From positions 1-26,720 of the IMG/VR virus record IMGVR_UViG_3300042471_000064: a DNA stretch of 26,720 nucleotides. One strand, 5' to 3'. The stretch comes from a virus. Positions 5,713 to 11,520 of the stretch are shown in pieces. Within the stretch, counting starts at the first letter, position 1; each line of letters starts with the position of its first letter. A model generated the notes under the pieces. That model ran no database searches. It saw only the letters and a program-made list of their open reading frames with translations, and was not told the DNA's origin. A program made the position numbers and the translations under genes.

Positions 5713-5827
5713 ATTGTTTTAGGATTTTATAAACCAACTTACTAAGGGTTATGCCTTTTGTGTCGGCTTCGGTTTGTAGATTAGTCTTTATTTGTTGGCT
5801 GACTAATGTTGTTATTAGCGTTTTCAT
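5609..5827 (-). CDS. Ribbon-helix-helix-like small regulator
   Basis: Seventy-two residues. The first 40 (MKTLITTLVSQQIKTNLQTE, then ADTKGITLSKLVYKILKQYE) follow a ribbon-helix-helix plan: an N-terminal beta strand, helix A, a turn with GITLSKL, and helix B. Such dimers bind operators. The remaining 32 residues are serine-, threonine- and lysine-rich and fall entirely in the overlap with the next gene. The N-terminal part also overlaps the previous small gene by 47 bases. It is the only regulator-like gene near the operator region at 6316-6407 and is a candidate for binding it. Confidence 0.55.
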   Translation of the reverse strand: MKTLITTLVSQQIKTNLQTEADTKGITLSKLVYKILKQYEQTNLSRETTEVAQKSNNAIRTSKTSTRKAKSI

Positions 5828-5948
5828 AAATTGCGTTTATGCCTTCTGCAAGTTCTTTACAAGCTACAACTGTTTGCTTAGTATAGCCATCTGGCATTGT
5901 TTTTAATTGAGTTTCTAATGTGTAAATAAATGTTTCAATTGCGTTCAT
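5781..5948 (-). CDS. Small hypothetical protein (55 aa)
   Basis: ATG at 5948 and TAA at 5783-5781 give 55 residues: MNAIETFIYTLETQLKTMPD, then GYTKQTVVACKELAEGINAI, then a polar tail. It looks like two helices. It follows the upstream membrane gene after 2 bases and overlaps the RHH-like gene by 47 bases. No family recognised. The amino-acid composition is protein-like throughout, and without it there would be a gap in an otherwise gapless operon. Confidence 0.5.
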   Translation of the reverse strand: MNAIETFIYTLETQLKTMPDGYTKQTVVACKELAEGINAIYENANNNISQPTNKD

Positions 5949-5950
5949 AG

Positions 5951-6079
5951 TTAAATGTTTTGAAGGATTGCGGTAATTAAAAATGCGATTAATACAATGA
6001 TAAAAGCATACATTGGTTTGATACTTTCAGCTTGGTAGCGTTCGTTTGCTTTCTCTTGTGGAGTTTTTAGTCTGTTCAT
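5951..6079 (-). CDS. Small tail-anchored-like membrane protein (42 aa)
   Basis: ATG at 6079, TAA at 5953-5951, 42 residues. A charged N-terminus (MNRLKTPQEKANERYQAESI) is followed by one strong hydrophobic helix near the C-terminus (MYAFIIVLIAFLITAIL). The leader AACAACCAATATG matches those of 6244 and 4725. Function unknown; being in the first genes of the early operon, it may act on the host membrane at infection onset, but that is inferred from position only. Confidence 0.6.
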   Translation of the reverse strand: MNRLKTPQEKANERYQAESIKPMYAFIIVLIAFLITAILQNI

Positions 6080-6097
6080 ATTGGTTGTTTTGGTTTA

Positions 6098-6244
6098 TTA
6101 AATCATTTCAATTTGGTATCCTAAACTTAAATACTTATCAATTTTAAATTGTAGTATTTCTTGTGTAAATTCTGCAATTGGAATTAAGATTGTAACCCAG
6201 TTGTCAGTTCTTCCTTCTTTGTAGATTTTAAATGCTTTTTTCAT
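6098..6244 (-). CDS. First small gene of the early operon (48 aa)
   Basis: I choose the ATG at 6244 (MKKAFKIYKEGRTDNWVTIL) over the in-frame ATG at 6301. The shorter form begins after a promoter candidate at 6278-6306 and has the ACCAATATG leader shared with two other genes, and the extra 19 residues of the long form are unlike a protein start. The 48-residue product appears to be alpha-beta, ending FKIDKYLSLGYQIEMI, with the pattern of small phage proteins having two strands and a helix. Function unknown. Confidence 0.55.
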   Translation of the reverse strand: MKKAFKIYKEGRTDNWVTILIPIAEFTQEILQFKIDKYLSLGYQIEMI

Positions 6245-6277
6245 ATTGGTTTGTTTTAATACATCGAAGATAGGGCA

Positions 6278-6306
6278 TAAACTTATATCTTTATCAAACA
6301 AGGCAA
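6278..6306 (-). promoter_or_regulatory. Promoter candidate for the early operon
   Basis: On the minus strand TTG (6306-6304), an 18-base spacer, and TAAGTTTA (6285-6278) approximate the Bacteroidota TTTG / TAnnTTTG promoter with one mismatch in the -7 box. Transcription would start near 6270, leaving about 25-30 bases of leader before ATG 6244. It lies just downstream of the tandem terminators and operator-like repeats. Confidence 0.35.
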
Positions 6307-6315
6307 TTATTTTAA

Positions 6316-6407
6316 ATAAATGTGATGAACGGCAAATAATAAGGATAAATGGTATAATTTGACTTATAAGGGATAAATGTGTGTCAAATAGTGCGTTTTA
6401 TGACACA
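6316..6407. promoter_or_regulatory. Operator-like region with interleaved direct and inverted repeats
   Basis: This non-coding stretch holds three ATAAATG direct repeats at 6316, 6345 and 6373 (spacing 29 and 28 bases), two of them extended as GGATAAATG. It also holds two inverted repeats: ATTTGAC (6357-6363) with GTCAAAT (6383-6389), and TGTGTCA (6380-6386) with TGACACA (6401-6407). The two inverted repeats share bases 6383-6386. Such density in the only regulatory gap of the early region suggests an operator. The protein that binds is unknown. Confidence 0.45.
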
Positions 6408-6408
6408 T

Positions 6409-6442
6409 AAAAAACCACCCTAATAAGACTAAAAGGGTGGTT
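6409..6442 (-). terminator. Intrinsic terminator 2 of the late transcription unit
   Basis: On the minus strand AACCACCC pairs perfectly with GGGTGGTT across a 14-base loop (arms 6442-6435 and 6420-6413), followed by a T run. It is the second of two terminators in tandem, about 40 bases after the first, between the late genes and the early promoter region. Confidence 0.75.
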
Positions 6443-6479
6443 AAACCTAAGTTCTCCAATATGAAAGCCAAAGATATAT

Positions 6480-6507
6480 AAAAAACCCCACCTTTTTAGG
6501 GGTGAGG
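6480..6507 (-). terminator. Intrinsic terminator 1 of the late transcription unit
   Basis: On the minus strand CCTCACC (6507-6501) pairs with GGTGGGG (6492-6486) with one G-T wobble and an 8-base loop. Six Ts follow (6485-6480). It lies 17 bases after the stop of the HExxH gene, so it closes the late operon. Confidence 0.8.
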
Positions 6508-6523
6508 AACTATGAACCAACAA

Positions 6524-6793
6524 CTATTTAGAACCATCTTGCAATGGAGTATCGTTAGAATTGTCAACCATTCGGTAACCTTGCTGCCAAAGAACCTTAC
6601 ATAAAGTTACGCTTTTCTCTATAATGGCTTCTTCATCATCCATTGGATTGAGTATATGTAAGCACTCGTGCAACAGGATTTCAAGCTGCTTCTTGCCCTT
6701 TAGTCGTGAGTCAATATACACAACACCATCGCTTTCAGCAATGCCGTGTGCTTGTTCCCTACCTAATTTGCGATATATTACTTTAATCTTCAT
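6524..6793 (-). CDS. Small HExxH metallopeptidase-like protein
   Basis: Eighty-nine residues. The motif LLHECLHIL places H42, E43 and H46 in a zincin HExxH active site within a helix, preceded by VVYIDSRLKGKKQLEI (strand then helix) as in minimal ImmA/SprT-like metallopeptidases. A possible third ligand is E58 or E59 in DDEEAIIEK. It is shorter than ImmA proteins and has no other domain. It is the last late gene before two terminators and overlaps the preceding gene by 11 bases. Substrate unknown: possibilities include a host regulator or a phage structural protein. Confidence 0.65.
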   Translation of the reverse strand: MKIKVIYRKLGREQAHGIAESDGVVYIDSRLKGKKQLEILLHECLHILNPMDDEEAIIEKSVTLCKVLWQQGYRMVDNSNDTPLQDGSK

Positions 6794-6974
6794 CTTTCAT
6801 TAAAGCTAAGTCTGGTCTATCTATTTCTTTAAATATAAGTTTCTCGCCACCTCTTATCTTGCCTAAGGTTAACTTAATCTCTTGCTCTAAGTTGTGGAGT
6901 TCAATTAGTTTAGTAACTAACCATTGCTCTTGTTGTATTGGTGTCAATTTTGCAAAGTTTTTAGGGTATCTCAT
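6783..6974 (-). CDS. Small coiled-coil hypothetical protein (63 aa)
   Basis: The likely start is ATG 6974, one base after the phosphoesterase stop (TAATATG); an upstream ATG at 7034 lies inside that gene and is not favoured. The product is MRYPKNFAKLTPIQQEQWLV, then TKLIELHNLEQEIKLTLGKI, then an acidic end. The middle is a coiled coil. No family recognised. It overlaps the HExxH gene by 11 bases, so the three genes from 8016 to 6524 look like one translational unit. Confidence 0.6.
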   Translation of the reverse strand: MRYPKNFAKLTPIQQEQWLVTKLIELHNLEQEIKLTLGKIRGGEKLIFKEIDRPDLALMKDED

Positions 6975-6975
6975 A

Positions 6976-8016
6976 TTAGAAGATTTTGTTTTTATAGATT
7001 CTTTTATTTTGTACCGAATAGTAACCCTCAACATCCTTTTCTAATATCGCAAACCCTTGTGAGTAATTATCAACGTGCTTACAATATTCTACGTTTGGAT
7101 GCATAAGGTGTCCTGTGGTCCAGCAAGTAAATACCTCCTCATCAAATTGATTCTTGGTTGTATAAGATTGGACTTGATGAACGTGCGAAGCTATTGCCGA
7201 CTGCTTAACTCTATCATATAAAGTTTTAGCTGGATTTACACCGCTACCCCTTCTAAATGTTGTATCTCCGTGAATGATTGGTAATTTGCCAAACTTAACG
7301 TGGTCTATGTTCTTAATCGGAATAATGTTAAATGTGTTCAACATAAGTATTTCCTCAATCTCAAACTTGCCGTTTAACCCTAATAACTCTGGTGCTTTAG
7401 TTCGCATATACCTTTCATACCTAAATTCGTGATTAGCATCTAAATTATAATAAATAGGAATTAAAGGAAATGATGCTCTTATAAATCCAAGCATCTCAAT
7501 TATTGCCTCGTATTCTTCATCAAACTTTCTAACTCTTGGGTCTTTTTGGAAATCACTCAATTGATAAAAATCAACCAAATCTCCATTTATAAATAATGAA
7601 TCAATCTTCTGGTCCAGCAAGTATTTAAAACAAGCATCAATTGCCTTAGGGTCGTGGAATGGCACTTGTAGATCACTTATAAAACCCATCTTCTTAATTC
7701 CTATCGGCAAACAATAAACAACCTTTTCCTCTACCCAAGTAGGCGGTTGCACAAAGTGTGAGCCTGTACGTTTAAAATCTTCTATGAATTGCTTGTTTAC
7801 ACCTCTTACACTTTTAGTTTCTCCTGCCTTACCCCTGTAATATCTTATCAAGTATCTAACGTTTTCTTGATTGTCAAAGTGAGCCGATTGCTCCTTCATA
7901 ATCAAAGAAGCCAAAGTGTTAGATGGCATCCATTGTGGGTATTTGGCTAAATAGTCCAAGACTATCTGACCACTCATTGTGGTTTTGCTTCCGCCTTTGT
8001 TTTTTGTTGTTGCCAT
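6976..8016 (-). CDS. Calcineurin-like metallophosphoesterase with N-terminal helical domain
   Basis: A protein of 346 residues. About 90 N-terminal residues are helical and could be a DNA-binding or helix-turn-helix module (LDYLAKYPQWMPSNTLASLI). From residue 110 the metallophosphoesterase blocks appear in order: SDLQVPFHD (D115, H121), NGDLVD (D146), DANHEF (N195-H196), IHGD (H249-D251) and SHVH (H278, H280). The canonical DxH and GHxH are altered to DLQ and SHVH, so metal binding may differ. Such enzymes hydrolyse phosphomono- or diesters, possibly nucleic acid. A late-operon position after lysis genes is unusual, and the role is unclear. Confidence 0.8.
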   Translation of the reverse strand: MATTKNKGGSKTTMSGQIVLDYLAKYPQWMPSNTLASLIMKEQSAHFDNQENVRYLIRYYRGKAGETKSVRGVNKQFIEDFKRTGSHFVQPPTWVEEKVVYCLPIGIKKMGFISDLQVPFHDPKAIDACFKYLLDQKIDSLFINGDLVDFYQLSDFQKDPRVRKFDEEYEAIIEMLGFIRASFPLIPIYYNLDANHEFRYERYMRTKAPELLGLNGKFEIEEILMLNTFNIIPIKNIDHVKFGKLPIIHGDTTFRRGSGVNPAKTLYDRVKQSAIASHVHQVQSYTTKNQFDEEVFTCWTTGHLMHPNVEYCKHVDNYSQGFAILEKDVEGYYSVQNKRIYKNKIF

Positions 8017-8025
8017 AGGTTTATT

Positions 8026-8619
8026 TTAGGTTAGTGAGTTTAGTATCAAATCTGCTTCTTCTTCTCTGCGTTTGACTAATCCATCTAATCCATTTTCCCA
8101 GAGTCTTTTGCTTCTTTCTATCTGGTCGGCAATGCCCTCGTAATCCGCTTTTGCCACAAGGTCAACTATTGCCCTCATTTCCTTTCGACTATCGCCATCT
8201 AATTTGTTTCCTCTGTTATAAATCATAGAAACCAAAGCACCTCTTGTATCCTCGTTTAACGAATCAATCTCTGGATAAATCTCCTTTGTTAACTTGTAGT
8301 ATTTAGGTATCGACTTATTAACGAATACATCGTAGGCAAAATTGTATGGAATTCTAACTTGTAGAATTTCCCCTCTTAGCATTGATTTAACCGCCTCGCC
8401 TTTTATACCGACTACTTTTCTTAATGCGTGTAAGAAGTTTAAATTTAAGCCATCCCAATCGCTAAAGAATTTATTATCCCTAACCTCACTCAAATTGTAT
8501 CCTATTCCAATAACTACTCCGTTCTCGGTCAAGATAGGCTTTTGATATCTGCGTTCATAAACGGCTCTACCTCCGACCTCGTGTTTAATAATTAGTTCAA
8601 TAGCTTTCTTGGAGATCAT
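8026..8619 (-). CDS. Lysozyme-like muramidase (GH24-type fold)
   Basis: ATG at 8619 gives 197 residues (one base after the M15 stop, TAATATG); the upstream ATG at 8649 adds ten polar residues. Early residues AIELIIKHEVGG place the candidate catalytic glutamate at E14. VVIGIGYNLSE matches the TxGxGY region of phage lysozymes. ALVSMIYNRGNKLDGDSRKE and the C-terminal LVKRREEEADLIL are also lysozyme-like. It probably cleaves the glycan strands of host peptidoglycan at lysis. No signal peptide is visible, so release would depend on a holin. Confidence 0.75.
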   Translation of the reverse strand: MISKKAIELIIKHEVGGRAVYERRYQKPILTENGVVIGIGYNLSEVRDNKFFSDWDGLNLNFLHALRKVVGIKGEAVKSMLRGEILQVRIPYNFAYDVFVNKSIPKYYKLTKEIYPEIDSLNEDTRGALVSMIYNRGNKLDGDSRKEMRAIVDLVAKADYEGIADQIERSKRLWENGLDGLVKRREEEADLILNSLT

Positions 8620-8620
8620 A

Positions 8621-9085
8621 TTAGTAGTTTTGGTATGTTGTTTTACCATTTACCCTTACTGCTCTTAATAGTTGCTTTCTTTGTTTTCCTGTTGATTCAT
8701 AAGAAACGTGAACCCAATCTGGATTTTCTTTTGTACCAAACTCCCAGATCATCTGGTCAAAAACTAAATTGTCTTTAATGTAATCAAATACCATTTTGTT
8801 AGTTACACCGCTTGGTGAACCATCCATATCAATATCTATTGCCTCACCAGAACAATGCTGACTGGTTAATGAACCACCAATGCATTTATTGAGTTCTATA
8901 CTACGATAACCGCTTGATATGTGAATAGGGACTCCAAAGTGTAATCTAACAGGCTCAAATACTTTCTCGGCTAATAACTTAAAGTTCTCAATGTGTAATG
9001 GGATAGGCATATTGCTTATTCCGTTTCTCTTTGCTGATTCGCTACGAATAACCTCGCTTAGTGATAAGTGTTGTGATAGTTTCAT
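8621..9085 (-). CDS. Peptidase M15 family endolysin
   Basis: A protein of 154 residues matching M15-type zinc peptidases. FGVPIHISSGYRS holds the conserved arginine (R61). SQHCSGEAIDID gives zinc ligands H77 and D84, and DWVHVSY gives H126. The family cleaves peptide cross-links or stems of peptidoglycan, complementing the muramidase encoded next. No signal peptide or cell-wall-binding domain is visible. Its start overlaps the stop of a tiny membrane-protein gene (ATGA). Carrying a peptidase and a muramidase side by side is common in Bacteroidota phages. Confidence 0.88.
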   Translation of the reverse strand: MKLSQHLSLSEVIRSESAKRNGISNMPIPLHIENFKLLAEKVFEPVRLHFGVPIHISSGYRSIELNKCIGGSLTSQHCSGEAIDIDMDGSPSGVTNKMVFDYIKDNLVFDQMIWEFGTKENPDWVHVSYESTGKQRKQLLRAVRVNGKTTYQNY

Positions 9086-9168
9086 AATAAATTATAAATA
9101 AAATAAGTTAAAGCTATTATCCAAAAGATAAAGCCAATAATTAATGCTCGTTTTTCGTTATTCGGCAT
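9082..9168 (-). CDS. Tiny membrane protein (28 aa)
   Basis: ATG at 9168, TGA at 9084-9082: MPNNEKRALIIGFIFWIIAL then TYFIYNLL. One hydrophobic helix with a charged N-terminus. It overlaps the upstream holin-like gene by 11 bases and the endolysin by an ATGA junction. The coupling is the main support. It could assist the holin or set lysis timing; alternatively it is a chance frame. Confidence 0.45.
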   Translation of the reverse strand: MPNNEKRALIIGFIFWIIALTYFIYNLL

Positions 9169-9388
9169 CTTTCTTTGTTGAGAATTTGTCAATAGTGCTT
9201 GAACCCATTGCTGCTATACATATAGCCATAACTGCATCAACAAGTTTGTCGCTGGGTGCTACTTCTAAATGACTAAAAGAATTAGCCAATAAAGTAATAC
9301 ATAAAAACAACGCACTCAATAAAGCTATAACTCTCTTTGTGCTAATTGAACCCCTTTCATCGCTTAATAAATTTGCTATCCATTTCAT
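9158..9388 (-). CDS. Holin-like two-helix membrane protein
   Basis: Seventy-six residues. The start MKWIANLLSDERGSISTKRV resembles small phage proteins that begin with an amphipathic segment, followed by helix one (IALLSALFLCITLLANSF) and helix two (LVDAVMAICIAAMGSSTI) and a charged tail. Two membrane helices with both ends facing the same side fits a class II-type holin. It stands three bases from the spanin-like gene at 9390-9776 (TAATATG) and upstream of two endolysin genes. The holin call is inferred from topology and location, not from sequence identity. Confidence 0.6.
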   Translation of the reverse strand: MKWIANLLSDERGSISTKRVIALLSALFLCITLLANSFSHLEVAPSDKLVDAVMAICIAAMGSSTIDKFSTKKDAE

Positions 9389-9389
9389 A

Positions 9390-9776
9390 TTACTGTGTTT
9401 TAATAAGTACTAATGCCATAAACAATACTAAAGTCCATAACCTATTTATCCCTTTTTCTTTCTCAAAGGCTTCTTTGAACTCTTTGTCAATTCCTGTGGT
9501 TGGTTTAGTATTTTGGATATGATATCTGTAAATGTTGATTGTATCTTGCTTTTTACTAATTTGATTAATTGCTGAATCATAATATCTTGTTTTAGTTTGT
9601 AATGAATCTATTGTCTTTTTATAACCTAAATACAAAGCATTTATTTCTTTGCCTTGCTCAATGGTCATTATAACAACCGAATCTTGTTTAATTTTTTTTA
9701 TTATCGGGTATTGCGAGTAACTTGAAACTGATACCAGTATCATTACTAACACTATCCAAAGTTGCTTTGACTTCAC
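9390..9776 (-). CDS. Membrane protein with signal-like N-terminus, possible spanin component
   Basis: A protein of 128 residues with an N-terminal hydrophobic segment resembling a signal peptide (LWIVLVMILVSVSSYSQ), a long polar and coiled middle (IDSLQTKTRYYDSAINQISK), and a C-terminal hydrophobic helix (LWTLVLFMALVLI). The plan is a periplasmic coiled coil anchored at its C-terminus. It overlaps by 89 bases, out of frame, the lipoprotein gene at 9688-10014, a geometry like Rz/Rz1 spanin pairs. This makes it a candidate for disrupting the outer membrane at lysis, but no sequence homology was recognised. Confidence 0.55.
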   Translation of the reverse strand: MKSKQLWIVLVMILVSVSSYSQYPIIKKIKQDSVVIMTIEQGKEINALYLGYKKTIDSLQTKTRYYDSAINQISKKQDTINIYRYHIQNTKPTTGIDKEFKEAFEKEKGINRLWTLVLFMALVLIKTQ

Positions 9777-10014
9777 TTAATTCCGTTTTTAATGTTGTTA
9801 CCTCTGTTTTTAATTCCTTTATAGTTTCCACCGCCTTTTGTACCAACTCCGCTTCTTTTTTACTCGCCTTAGCTTGTACTTGTACCGACAAATCGTTCGT
9901 TTGGCTCACTTTATTCATTAACTTTTGGAACTCTATGTCCTCTTTTGTTTCCTCGCTTTGGTTTTGAGCAGATGCAGTACAACCCATTAAAAATATAAAT
10001 AATAAGTATTTCAT
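9688..10014 (-). CDS. Lipoprotein with coiled coil, possible outer-membrane spanin
   Basis: The N-terminus MKYLLFIFLMGCTASAQ has a lipobox-like LMGC with C12 as the lipidated residue; the sequence that follows is polar. Most of residues 25-90 are coiled coil (AELVQKAVETIKELKTEVTT, then LKTELSEVKATLDSV). An outer-membrane lipoprotein with a long coiled coil fits an o-spanin. It begins TAATG against the inner-membrane coiled-coil gene at 10014-10283, which would be the matching i-spanin. It is 108 residues, longer than Rz1-type proteins. Confidence 0.6.
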   Translation of the reverse strand: MKYLLFIFLMGCTASAQNQSEETKEDIEFQKLMNKVSQTNDLSVQVQAKASKKEAELVQKAVETIKELKTEVTTLKTELSEVKATLDSVSNDTGISFKLLAIPDNKKN

Positions 10015-10283
10015 TACTTAATAGATTGAATTTTACCTAAACTTTCAAGTGTGCTTAACTTAGCCGTTGCAGATGCCAAAGAGGAATCGCATCTCCTTAA
10101 TGCCACTTGCATAATGTCTACCTTTTCATCCAGCTTTTGCACCTTAACCGCTTGGCTTGTAATTTGGTCTTTAAACGTAGAACGTACATCAATATACAAA
10201 GCAGATATTCCACATAGAACGATAAATAAAGTAGCTACAACAGGATTCTTTGCGAAGTCCTTGAACGATACAGGTAATGCCAT
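10014..10283 (-). CDS. Inner-membrane coiled-coil protein, possible i-spanin
   Basis: Eighty-nine residues. An N-terminal helix (NPVVATLFIVLCGISALYID) would anchor it in the inner membrane with the remainder in the periplasm. Residues 35-85 form a coiled coil (VQKLDEKVDIMQVALRRC, then SSLASATAKLSTLESLGK). This is the plan of an Rz-type i-spanin, and the next gene is a coiled-coil lipoprotein. Its start is one base after the upstream stop (TAAAATG). Identification rests on topology and order only. Confidence 0.55.
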   Translation of the reverse strand: MALPVSFKDFAKNPVVATLFIVLCGISALYIDVRSTFKDQITSQAVKVQKLDEKVDIMQVALRRCDSSLASATAKLSTLESLGKIQSIK

Positions 10284-10284
10284 T

Positions 10285-10833
10285 TTAGAACAATTTTATA
10301 TAATAACCCAATGAATAATGATTTGTAGTTGCGTTTATCGTAAATAAGCCGTTTTTATCCGTTTTATACCCTAAACCAAGTCCTAAGCCTACTTTATTGT
10401 CAAATGCCCTTAAATCGCTTAAAACACCCAAATAAACCTCGCTTTTAGGCTTTGGAGTGATAGTCTTTGTAACGTAGATAGTTTTCTCGCTTATTTCAGC
10501 TTTGAAACTCCTTCCTTGAATCTTGTTATGTGAGATGGTATCTTGAATGTATGCGTATCCTAAAGAGTCTATGCGTATCGTATCGGAATACGAATAAACA
10601 CGGCTATAATCGGATAAAATCTTGATTGTATCGTGAACCTCATCTATCTTGTAGATTGTGTCTAAAACGACAAAAGGGATTGATTTCCCTTTGATAAACT
10701 TAGTAAAAGTTTTCTGTTGGTAAACTGTGTCAGTATCTACTATGACTGATGGTTGACCTATGTATGAAGATTTGTCCTTTATGAAAAGAAATACAATAAT
10801 AACCAATATCGCTATTACTATATTCTTGTACAT
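10285..10833 (-). CDS. Envelope protein with N-terminal membrane anchor and beta-rich C-terminus
   Basis: A protein of 182 residues. Residues 5-19 are a hydrophobic anchor (IVIAILVIIVFLFI). The middle alternates short strands with DT-rich turns (VDTDTVYQQKTFTKF, then IRIDSLGYAYIQDTI). The last 50 residues look like outer-membrane beta strands: VGLGLGLGYKTD, then LFTINATTNHYSLGYYIKLF, ending in phenylalanine. I do not recognise a family. It sits among lysis candidates and starts TAATG against the small holin-like gene. It might bridge both membranes, but no direct evidence shows this. Confidence 0.55.
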   Translation of the reverse strand: MYKNIVIAILVIIVFLFIKDKSSYIGQPSVIVDTDTVYQQKTFTKFIKGKSIPFVVLDTIYKIDEVHDTIKILSDYSRVYSYSDTIRIDSLGYAYIQDTISHNKIQGRSFKAEISEKTIYVTKTITPKPKSEVYLGVLSDLRAFDNKVGLGLGLGYKTDKNGLFTINATTNHYSLGYYIKLF

Positions 10834-11006
10834 TATTTAAATCTTTTAGCAGCCTTGATGTAATAACGAATGGCAAAAACACCTGAAATAATAGCAATCA
10901 AACTCGCTATAAGACTAACTACTGGTTGAACATTTACAACACCAATAAATGCGGATGTTCCGCTAACAATAGTTAATAAGTCCGATTGATTGCTATTATG
11001 TACCAT
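10833..11006 (-). CDS. Small membrane protein, holin-like (57 aa)
   Basis: ATG at 11006 and TAA at 10835-10833. The sequence has a polar start (MVHNSNQSDLLTIVSGTSAF) and hydrophobic stretches (IGVVNVQPVVSLIASLIAII, then SGVFAIRYY), ending in a basic tail (IKAAKRFK). The plan is one or two membrane helices with a basic C-terminus, like small phage holins. It starts and stops through TAATG junctions with both neighbours, so it is probably real. Holin function is inferred. Confidence 0.6.
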   Translation of the reverse strand: MVHNSNQSDLLTIVSGTSAFIGVVNVQPVVSLIASLIAIISGVFAIRYYIKAAKRFK

Positions 11007-11149
11007 TAGTCTTCTTTTACTTCTTGTGGTGGATTTTGCTCTTGTGCAATTTTGCCTAAATAACTTAAAATTGGATTAGCAAACTTTGCTGGAATCTCCA
11101 TTAAATAGGCTTCTAATTCTTTGATTTGTTCAGTCGTTAAGTTTATCAT
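11006..11149 (-). CDS. Small acidic protein at the head of the lysis block (47 aa)
   Basis: ATG at 11149, TAA at 11008-11006. The product (MINLTTEQIKELEAYLMEIP, then AKFANPILSYLGKIAQEQNP, then an acidic tail) looks like two helices. It joins the holin-like gene by TAATG. I recognise no family. A -7 promoter-like box lies just upstream (11167-11174), so it may be the first gene of a lysis transcript. Confidence 0.5.
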   Translation of the reverse strand: MINLTTEQIKELEAYLMEIPAKFANPILSYLGKIAQEQNPPQEVKED

Positions 11150-11166
11150 AGTTTTTATTTTATATA

Positions 11167-11174
11167 CAAATATA
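11167..11174 (-). promoter_or_regulatory. Possible -7 promoter box before the lysis block
   Basis: On the minus strand TATATTTG (11174-11167) matches the Bacteroidota TAnnTTTG -7 box, about 18 bases before the ATG at 11149. I see no TTTG at the expected distance upstream, so support is partial. Confidence 0.25.
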
Positions 11175-11192
11175 GTTAAATATTCAATTTAA

Positions 11193-11519
11193 TTACGGAT
11201 TCTGAAAAGGTAACGGCAATACAACAATAGGTGGGTTAACTTGATTCTCTATTTGTTGGTCTAAATTGAGGTCTAAAGCCTCTACATCTAAAGAAGCATC
11301 CAACCAACCACAAACGATGTCATAGGTTAAGTCCTCGTAAGGGATAAAGTTAGTAACGTCATCCTTTGAGAATGATTGAGAACCATAGACACTTGCTTGG
11401 TATTCTTTCTCGTTGATTGTTTCTTTTGCAAAGCGAGTCCAATGTGCGACAACAACGAAGTCAGTTAAATCACCATCTTGAGGAACGCAGTCTAATTGAT
11501 TAATGTACCAGTATTTCAT
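11193..11519 (-). CDS. Hypothetical protein downstream of the tail fibre (108 aa)
   Basis: A protein of 108 residues with strongly acidic, beta-type sequence: MKYWYINQLDCVPQDGDLTD, then FVVVAHWTRFAKETI, then LDVEALDLNLDQQIENQVNP, ending in a proline-rich tail. Proteins beginning MKYWYINQL or close variants follow the fibre gene in related phages, with no known role. A fibre-assembly or tail-decoration role is possible from position. It begins one base after the fibre stop (TAATATG). Confidence 0.65.
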   Translation of the reverse strand: MKYWYINQLDCVPQDGDLTDFVVVAHWTRFAKETINEKEYQASVYGSQSFSKDDVTNFIPYEDLTYDIVCGWLDASLDVEALDLNLDQQIENQVNPPIVVLPLPFQNP

Positions 11520-11520
11520 A

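Noticed and set aside
6783-7034. Long start (7034) for the small gene downstream of the phosphoesterase
   Set aside because: The added 20 residues lie inside the phosphoesterase gene, and ATG 6974 fits the one-base-spaced junction seen elsewhere.
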